Below, piece by piece: positions 8,364-14,086 of a DNA stretch of 14,086 nt. Below the pieces are notes generated by a model. The model worked only from the letters and a program-made list of their open reading frames with translations. It was not told where the DNA came from and ran no database searches. How positions within the stretch are numbered: the stretch's first letter is position 1; each line of letters begins with the position of its first letter. This DNA is from Halocafeteria seosinensis (lineage: Eukaryota; Sar; Bigyra; Bicosoecida), in NCBI GenBank assembly GCA_001687465.1, contig LVLI01000128.1, forward strand, positions 64,001 through 78,086, read 5' to 3'. Position numbers and translations under genes: made by a program.

Positions 8364-10300
8364 ATGAATGGGAGTTCACCATTGTTGCGGGCGGCGGAGG
8401 CGCATGACGTTAGGCAATGCGAGTCATTGCTGTTGGACGGTGCCGACGCCAATACAAGGGATCCAGAGACGGGGGACACTCCATTGTACAGGGCGATCCA
8501 AGGGGGTGAGGAGGAGAATGCCCGGATTCGAACAATCGTATGCTTGAAACAACGAGGAGCTCAGGTGTTGGAGGCGAATGGCCAGCACCAAACGCCTTTT
8601 CACAGTGCCTGCGCAAAGGGCTTCGATCTCACAGTGGCCTGTCTTTACGATGGAGCAGATTCGCCTACACGACACACTTTACTCCACTCGCAGGACAGGC
8701 TTGGTAACACGCCCTTGCTCCTGGCAGCCAAAGGAGGGCATGGGTTCCTAGTGGAGTGGCTGCTTCGGGAAGGAGCTCCCGTCTCAGTACGTGATCGGGA
8801 GGGGAATACAGCGTTGCATATTGCAGCTAGGGATGGAAACTATTGGACAGCGCGAGAAATGCTCGGGCTGTCGCCGAACTCATCCAATATACGGAATGCC
8901 AATGGATACACAGCAGCTGCTCTTGCGGCGCACTACGCCAAGCAAGCCTGGCCACCTCCACGAGCAGCCAACCTCTACCTGCTGGCACTGCGATTGCAGT
9001 TTTCTCAGATTAATTCTGTTTGTGTCGGATGCGACTTCATAATTTGGACAGCCGAAAGAGGCGCGTGTTTGCTGCTGCCCATTGTAGCAGCAGCATCCGC
9101 CGAGAGTCTTCGCAGTGTAAGTGATCGACAGATTTGTACTTGTCGGAATTTTGCTCCACAGTATTTGGGAACATTGCTCTGCTGCAGCAAATGGCATCCA
9201 CGAATGAAGAGATAGGTCCCATGACCTCGTTATTTATCATATTATGGAGCTTGATAATGATCTTATATGTTGCCCTTGCTACATGTGACCCAGGTAATAT
9301 CACTGAATCAGGTGCCGGTATTCATTCCTCGGACTCGGACTCAGCCATTTTACCCCGATTGTCCGCGAGCGCAAAGGGATCTAAAAGCTATAGGAGTGCG
9401 TATCGGATAACGCTGAAGCACGGCTACTCCCAGAAACACCGCAAATTTTGCACAACATGTGGTATTGAACGCCCCGAGCGCAGCAAGCATGACCAGTATA
9501 CAAATACCTGCGTACTGCGATTTGATCACTTTTGTCCCTGGGTAAACAATGCGGTGGGTGCTTTCAACTACCCGTACGTGCTTAAGCTTATTTCAACGGT
9601 GTTTTCCCACTTTTTTCGGTTTTAGTTTAAGTAAGCGGCGCAGATTCTACATCCTCTTCGTCTTTCTGGCCACATTTGCCTCATTCGTGTGGATAATCCT
9701 TTTCATCAAACAGCTGACGCGATTTCCTGGTATGTTTGAATGCAAACATAGCGACGTTGCCTTTTCATCACAACTGTCTTCTTCTGTTTGACTACTGCAG
9801 TTACGGTTTGGACGTTTGTCTTTGGCATTCAGCCTCTCTGGATGGGTGGATTTGGGATCATTCTGATTCTACAGCACGTTCGATTAATGGCACGAAACCT
9901 CACAACCAATGAAGCTATAAATTTTCGAAAGTATCACTATCTATGGGATGATAGGAATCGCTTCTCCAACAAATATGATCGTGGGTCCGTAGGTGGTAAT
10001 GCCATGGAGGTTTTCCAACTCTTGGGATACTGGCATTTGGCCTTCAATGGCTCTATTTTATTCTTCTCCAAGTTCTGCCGAAGATTGAGACCGTTACTAC
10101 ACCATTTGTATAGCAGATTAGCACGTGGTAGAGGCAAACTCGCAGCACCTCCAGGTAGTAAAGACCGAAGAAGTAGCTCTGCTGACCACGTTGCCATCGA
10201 CGTCCAGCAGTCTGCAGACAGTAGAGCAACGGGGACGGCAAGTCCTCTTTATCGTCAGACCAGTAGTGCTGGCACCACTGCGAACGGCAACTGGTTATGA
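8364..10300 (+). CDS. Ankyrin-repeat DHHC-type protein S-acyltransferase (Akr1/ZDHHC17-like), four exons, 574 aa
   Basis: Exons are 8364-9116, 9188-9573, 9644-9729 and 9801-10300; introns are 71, 70 and 71 nt with donors GTAAGT, GTACGT and GTATGT. This family transfers palmitate to cysteines of membrane-bound proteins at the Golgi or endosomes. Residues 4-215 form about five ankyrin repeats ([22 protein letters not shown]). Membrane segments lie near 263-285, 381-400 and 410-432, with weaker hydrophobic stretches before 251. The DHHC domain (339-380) has active site DHFC (Cys367), then TTNE (443-446) and NKYDRG (465-470). Three canonical zinc cysteines are replaced (Asp353, Thr356, Ala373). 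Yeast Akr1 also lacks several and has DHYC. The tail is polar and basic. An in-frame ATG at 8289 would add 25 residues; 8364 is preferred because the repeats start right after it. The stretch 205-251 has fewer clear membrane spans than expected, so a missed intron there is possible. Confidence 0.93.
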
Positions 10301-10518
10301 CACGACACCGTGGAAGAAATTCGGGATGTCCCCTTCCTATCTCTAGCTTTGGTGGACATGGTGGTACCTTGAAGTGGTGACTTCCTGGATGTACCAGCCT
10401 GTACTACCAGGGACAGATCCTCAGTAGCTATTTGTCTGTCCGTATTGATATGATGATTCTTGTGTATCTAAATAAGTAGACTTGTTTTACTGTATGTATA
10501 CTACCTGTATTGTGTATA

Positions 10519-11652
10519 ATGAGCAGTCAGACGGCGGCTCCTACGAGGGACGATGGGGGAGCTACGGACAGTCAGATTCATCCAAATCACCCTTTTTTCC
10601 ACTACTACGGGATGCTGGTCCACCAGCAGAATATGCTGCAGGACAATATCCGCACAGGGACCTACAGGAATGCCATGATCAGCAACCCGAGTACCTTCAA
10701 GGACGCCGTTGTCCTGGATGTGGGCACAGGAAGTGGCGTGTTAGCTGTCTTTGCTGTACAAGCTGGGGCCAAGAAGGTGTATGCCGTGGAAGCGAGTGCC
10801 ATTGCCGATCGTGCACGGCACTTGATTGAGGCGAATAACCTGTCGGATAAAATCACGGTGATCCGGGGCACAGTGGAGGAGATTGAGCTCCCGGAAAAAG
10901 TGGACATTGTCATTGCGGAAGCCATGGGGTTCTTGCTGGTGCATGAACAGATGCTACAGAGCTATATGAAGGCCAGGGATAAGTTCATGAAGCCCAATGG
11001 ACTCATGTTTCCGACCATTGGAACTATTAAAGTCGTGCCAATTTCGGACCATACCCTTTGGGGTGAGCAGGAAGCCAAGGCAGCGTTCTGGGACAACAAA
11101 AACTTTTTCGGACTCGATCTTAGCTGTCTACGACAAGCTGCTGCAGATGATCATTTTAGCCAACCGGTTGTAGGGACGTTTGACCCCTCTTGTATTATTA
11201 GCGAAGATATCTCAACCTACACCATTGATTTCAACAAAGATAGCCCCGAAAGTTTAGACCGCATTGAGATTCCACTCAAATTCAAAATCACCAAAACGGG
11301 CGTACTACACGCTCTTGGAGCGTGGTTTGACGTGCTGTTTGACGGAAATGATGCCAAAGTGAAATTAGACACGGGGCCCTACGCACCGCCAACGCATTGG
11401 TATCAATGCCGTTTAGTATTTAGTCGCCCTCTGGCTGTGAATGCTTCGCAAACTGTGTCGGGTAAAATGTTGTTAACTGCCAATAAGAAGTACAGCTACT
11501 TGATTGAGATAGAGATGAAGCTCGACGGTACGGATATCACGAGTCACGCGGTAATGAATCTACAAGACCAACAGTACTATTACTTAACGCAACCGGAGTA
11601 CAGTGCCTGGGGAGCAGGTTATGATCAGTTTGGAAATCCGCTAGCTAGATAG
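10519..11652 (+). CDS. PRMT4: CARM1/PRMT4-type protein arginine methyltransferase, intronless, 377 aa
   Basis: It transfers methyl groups from S-adenosylmethionine to arginine in proteins, giving asymmetric dimethylarginine in this type I family. The order of motifs fits CARM1: YYGMLVHQQNMLQDNIRTGT, motif I VLDVGTGSG (65-73), the acidic post-I residue Glu91 in YAVEAS, VEEIELPEKVDI, and the double-E loop with Glu134 and Glu143. MFPTIG follows, then the dimerisation arm, RIEIPLKF and the THW loop (292-294, THWYQCRL). Compared with animal CARM1 (608 aa) and plant PRMT4, it lacks the N-terminal PH-like domain and the long C-terminal tail, leaving the catalytic core alone. The usual SEPMGY is AEAMGF here, with both catalytic glutamates kept. 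ATG 10519 is the first in-frame ATG; the frame upstream has no ATG. The spacer to the preceding gene is about 220 bp. It is convergent with the minus-strand gene to its right. Confidence 0.96.
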   Translation: MSSQTAAPTRDDGGATDSQIHPNHPFFHYYGMLVHQQNMLQDNIRTGTYRNAMISNPSTFKDAVVLDVGTGSGVLAVFAVQAGAKKVYAVEASAIADRARHLIEANNLSDKITVIRGTVEEIELPEKVDIVIAEAMGFLLVHEQMLQSYMKARDKFMKPNGLMFPTIGTIKVVPISDHTLWGEQEAKAAFWDNKNFFGLDLSCLRQAAADDHFSQPVVGTFDPSCIISEDISTYTIDFNKDSPESLDRIEIPLKFKITKTGVLHALGAWFDVLFDGNDAKVKLDTGPYAPPTHWYQCRLVFSRPLAVNASQTVSGKMLLTANKKYSYLIEIEMKLDGTDITSHAVMNLQDQQYYYLTQPEYSAWGAGYDQFGNPLAR

Positions 11653-12388
11653 GCAAAGGCAATGGAAGACGCCCTACCTGATCACGCTAGTTTGAAGCTT
11701 TTATTTGTCCTCGCCTCACTCTTAACTGTTGATTGTATCTCTCTCGACTTTAGACTATGTGAGGACCTACAGTATCTTCGAATAGAAATAGACGTCTAGC
11801 TCTTCTCCAAGGTTATGTGAATGATACATAACAATAACACGATCAACCATCGTCAATATGAACCGGGCGAGTTTTGACAAAACGAACAGTAAAACTACAG
11901 TTTCATATTTGACTACATTTTAAGTCTTCCACGCCCGACGAAGGGTGCGCGTCTCATGGAACTGGGCGCGGTTGCTCCAGGAGCTCGCCGAGAACTGACT
12001 GTTGAAGAAACAACCTGTTTGTCCTGCAGGGACGGGGACAAAATGAATGGCATGGAAGTGAGTCCCCAAGGGATATCGCAGCGAACACTGTGCATGCAGT
12101 ACGTTGCGCTGTACCGAGATGTCTTTTCTAGAGATACGTAGATTTTAGTTTGTTTTTTTCTGCTTCTGCCAAATAGATGCTTGGTTTGCAAGCGGGTATC
12201 TGTCCTCCATACTGCCATGCATTAGAAAATTTGCCGGCCATCCCATTCATAATTCCAGTTTTTTCTTTTTTCTCCCCTGTTTGCATTATATCAGTTTGCT
12301 TTCCTACCCAGACTAGGTCACACTTAGTTTATATCTTCATTAAAATACCAGTAGTCAGTTCATGTTCCTAGCGAGACACGGACTGAAC
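11653..12388. other. Spacer between convergent genes; one small open frame of doubtful status
   Basis: A plus-strand frame runs from ATG 11956 to TAG 12141 (61 codons, containing ETTCLSCRDGDK), with an antisense frame of 101 codons over it (minus 11913-12218). Neither matches a known protein. A GTGAGT at 12057 could be a donor inside the plus frame, but the joined product stops soon after. Pyrimidine-rich sequence near 12240-12290 is unremarkable. I see no continuation of the minus-strand PP1-docking gene here. Confidence 0.4.
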
Positions 12389-12984
12389 CTATAAAATTTG
12401 GCACCGAAACTTTCTCTTTCGCTTTTTCTTTTTGAATTGATCATGGTCTGCATCGGGCCCATAATGCGTATTTGGTACCTCTTTTATTTGTTCAAGATCC
12501 TGCTGATGTGTATCTGCGAAGCTAACTCGGCGAACGAGCTGTTGACTCTGGGATGCTCTGGGCGAGTCCTCTTGATCGTTTGATTGCTTGAGTATCGACC
12601 TCCTTCGACGATTTCTCTCCATGGCAGCCCCACTCATGGAATATGCGCGTACCAATTGCCTCCCTTTCGCATCAGGTGGGTCCTCCGACTCTGTAAAAAC
12701 GGAAAAAAAGGCCGCCCTGCTTGATGAAAGAGGCAGCCAGCCAGCCGCATTACCGTCTTACCTGATTTCGTCCCCTCCCTGTCCACCTGATTATACCGTT
12801 CATGGTGATGCGAGGTGGGTAGATTATCGGATATTTTCACGCTGCGTCCACCGGATGCTTTGTGCTTGGGTGTGGAGCTATTCTTCCCTGAAGCTAAGCT
12901 CGAGGGGCGTGGATTGGGTGGCATTGATCTCGAATGGAGAGCGTTGGTTGTCGAAATCACTTCGTGTTCACTTCTCTCCCCCAT
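12389..12984 (-). CDS. PP1-docking protein with SILK and RVSF motifs, KNL1/Spc105 N-terminus-like, two exons, 174 aa
   Basis: Exon 1 is 12984-12762 and exon 2 is 12690-12389 (TAG). The 71-nt intron has donor GTAAGA and a strong pyrimidine tract before its TTTTTACAG acceptor. The join (TCA-G/AG) stays in frame. Exon 1 codes for a Ser/Pro/Asn/His-rich disordered segment. Exon 2 has a basic cluster leading into SILK (RNRRRRSILK, 106-109), then RVSF (VRRVSFADT, 129-132), and ends with a lysine/arginine tail (KKKKRKRK, 161-168) that looks like a nuclear signal. SILK and RVxF are protein phosphatase 1 docking motifs. In KNL1 of animals both lie near the N terminus in this order, preceded by arginines and followed by ADT. 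No MELT repeats, coiled coil or RWD domain could be found downstream. It is therefore either a short stand-alone PP1 partner, a broken KNL1, or a gene whose later exons I cannot see. The start is the first in-frame ATG; a stop lies about 60 nt further upstream. Confidence 0.65.
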
Positions 12985-13758
12985 TATCCTCTCATTCGTG
13001 GGTGTGCGTGTAGACAAGGACGTAGCAGAAGGCCATGAAAAGCTCTATGATAGGATATCTGTCCTGAATAACGCTTTCTTTCTACGATATGCTACAAAGA
13101 AACCACACTGTTACTACTACTTCTATGACTGTCAGCATTGTTATCTTCACCCAATACACGGCCTCCAGTTCGCCAGGCGGACACATTGACAATACAAACA
13201 CCAATGGAGCGTGTTTGCGGGGATGCGGACATCGACAACTCCAGCTGACAGATCACCACAAGAACTGGAACCATGTGGAATGACCTACTAGGCTACATAT
13301 GAACAGAATAAATTAATGTATGCGTGCAAAAAAAAGAAGTAAAACTGTGCCATTTGCACCATTTGGTGTACTGTCATAAAATAGCTGTGGTACATGCATC
13401 AGATTCAGATGCAGGTTACAGAGGTTATTTGGGTGGAATCGAGCCGCTTAAGACGGATATGTACAGCAAGAAGGCACGATTGGAGCAGGAGCAAGAGCAG
13501 GGGCAGAGCACTGAGAAACTACGTTGTGATTTGCTCTACAGTACTACCACGACGAAGATGTGACTGATGGCCTACCAGCAGCTGGATCATCCTGGATGCC
13601 CGTGTCTGGCAGCTACAGGCCCGCTGCTGTACTTCCATCATGATTCACGATGATTCCTGAATTTTTTCTCATAGTGTCATTGTTCGCCAGGGTCCCCGTT
13701 TTCGGAATTGTTTTGTGACCCATGTTGAGCACGTGTAATCTCGCTAACTAGTCGCTAA
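12985..13758. other. Spacer with possible coding remnants, no gene recognised
   Basis: A plus-strand frame ending at TGA 13563 contains a Glu/Gln-rich stretch (ARLEQEQEQGQ). Another frame opens after a CTCTACAG acceptor-like site near 13540 and runs to a TGA near 13646, reading like a C terminus (YYHDEDVTDGLPAAGSSW). No donor was found to join them, so no gene is called. AATAAATTAATG near 13307 is a possible polyadenylation signal. TCGCTAA is repeated directly at 13741-13747 and 13752-13758, with CTAG between, just outside repeat copy B. Confidence 0.4.
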
Positions 13759-13868
13759 GGGCGGGACTATGACACACACACACAAACGTGACAGATAGCC
13801 CACCGGCCGGGAAGTTGACCGCATCCTCTTAACGAGGAGCGGTATGCGCCCGTGTTAAGCAGCGACGG
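13759..13868 (-). repeat. Dispersed repeat, copy B, inverted relative to copy A
   Basis: Positions 13828-13868 are the exact reverse complement of 3020-3060 (41 bp). On the minus strand the next 21 bases (13827-13807) are absent from copy A. After them come CCGGTGGGCTATCTGTCAC and a CA/GT dinucleotide run (13771-13783). The sequence 13806-13795 pairs with 13770-13759 as an imperfect stem with one bulged base and a T-G wobble. Copy B therefore keeps a stem-loop at the same place as copy A although the bases differ. Upstream on the minus strand it is joined to an open frame whose stop codon lies inside the 41-bp core. Confidence 0.8.
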
Positions 13869-14085
13869 CCCGCTGTTCCTGCAGCCTTGCTGACATGCGC
13901 CGTGAGGGAACACAGCACTGGTTGAGCTCAGGAGGCATCGGGGGAGGAGCCATGCCTGCGCCCACAATGTCAGAGGTACCGACAAGGCTCAGTCTGGCAG
14001 GAGAAGACCCTGAGCCTGCCACAGCGGCGCCAACGCCAAGACCGGTTGCAGCAGCGCAGGCAGGATGAAGTGTTGCTCCCGACGC
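13855..14085 (-). CDS. C-terminal end of an open frame attached to repeat copy B (continues past right edge)
   Basis: On the minus strand the frame is open from the window edge for 76 codons to TAA at 13857-13855. The visible protein is Ala/Gly/Ser/Pro-rich (GLGVGAAVAGSGSS), then MAPPPMPPELNQCC, and ends SRRMSARLQEQRAVAA. The last four codons and the stop lie inside the 41-bp sequence shared with copy A, where the same reading gives VAA and a stop at 3031-3033. GC content is higher than in neighbouring genes. It may be the end of a mobile-element protein, since the shared block then acts as its 3' untranslated region. No reverse transcriptase, integrase or transposase motif is visible in this short piece. 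A competing frame (minus 13985-13767) is less likely because it runs through the CA-repeat. Confidence 0.4.
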   Translation of the reverse strand, partial: ASGATLHPACAAATGLGVGAAVAGSGSSPARLSLVGTSDIVGAGMAPPPMPPELNQCCVPSRRMSARLQEQRAVAA

Positions 14086-14086
14086 A

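Noticed and set aside
9018-9093. A possible extra intron in exon 1 of the palmitoyltransferase
   Set aside because: Candidate donors (GTTTGT, GTGTCG) are weak and removal deletes hydrophobic residues without improving the match to the family.
12588-13189. Plus-strand frames of 141 and 124 codons
   Set aside because: They lie antisense to the spliced SILK/RVSF gene, whose intron and motifs give stronger evidence for the minus strand.
13771-13783. CA dinucleotide run as an independent microsatellite
   Set aside because: It is the loop of repeat copy B and corresponds to the GT-rich loop of copy A, so it is listed with the repeat.
1-14086. CRISPR array, prophage, tRNA, rRNA or spliceosomal RNA genes
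   Set aside because: No regularly spaced repeats, clover-leaf sequences or recognisable structural RNA motifs were found; the gene content is eukaryotic.

Overview
This window is nuclear DNA from a microbial eukaryote, either an alga or another protist. The genes carry spliceosomal introns and encode eukaryote-only proteins: a topoisomerase III alpha with GRF and zinc-knuckle tail, an ankyrin/DHHC palmitoyltransferase, and a CARM1/PRMT4-type arginine methyltransferase. Thirteen introns could be placed by hand. All are 61-72 nt, with GTRNGN-type donors and CAG (once TAG-free) acceptors. Base composition is near 50% GC in genes, with AT-rich spacers. I could not assign a phylum from the sequence alone.

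Layout, left to right. (a) 1-407 is the 3' end of an unrecognised, low-complexity protein. (b) 408-1399 has no convincing gene. (c) 1400-2286 (+) is a four-exon gene for a 230-residue Cys-rich protein of unknown function. (d) 2287-4326 is a 2-kb gene-poor stretch. It holds one copy of a dispersed repeat (3020-3108, with a perfect 11-bp stem-loop) and an AT-rich block with an internal duplication. (e) 4327-7915 (+) is topoisomerase III alpha, seven exons, 1062 aa. (f) 8364-10300 (+) is an Akr1/ZDHHC17-like ankyrin-repeat S-acyltransferase, four exons, 574 aa, with a DHFC active site. (g) 10519-11652 (+) is an intronless CARM1-like methyltransferase core, 377 aa. (h) 12389-12984 (-) is a two-exon gene for a 174-residue basic, disordered protein. 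It carries the SILK and RVSF protein phosphatase 1 docking motifs in the order and style of the KNL1/Spc105 N terminus. (i) 13759-14086 contains a second, inverted copy of the dispersed repeat. It is joined to the C-terminal end of an open frame that runs off the right edge on the minus strand.

The three large plus-strand genes are packed head to tail with gaps of about 450 and 220 bp and look like independent housekeeping genes. One functional link is possible: the topoisomerase tail contains a dense RGG/RG tract, a typical substrate of arginine methyltransferases, and a methyltransferase gene lies two genes downstream. This is inference only. The least described items are the PP1-docking minus-strand gene, the Cys-rich 230-aa gene, and the repeat whose stem-loop is kept although its sequence differs between copies.
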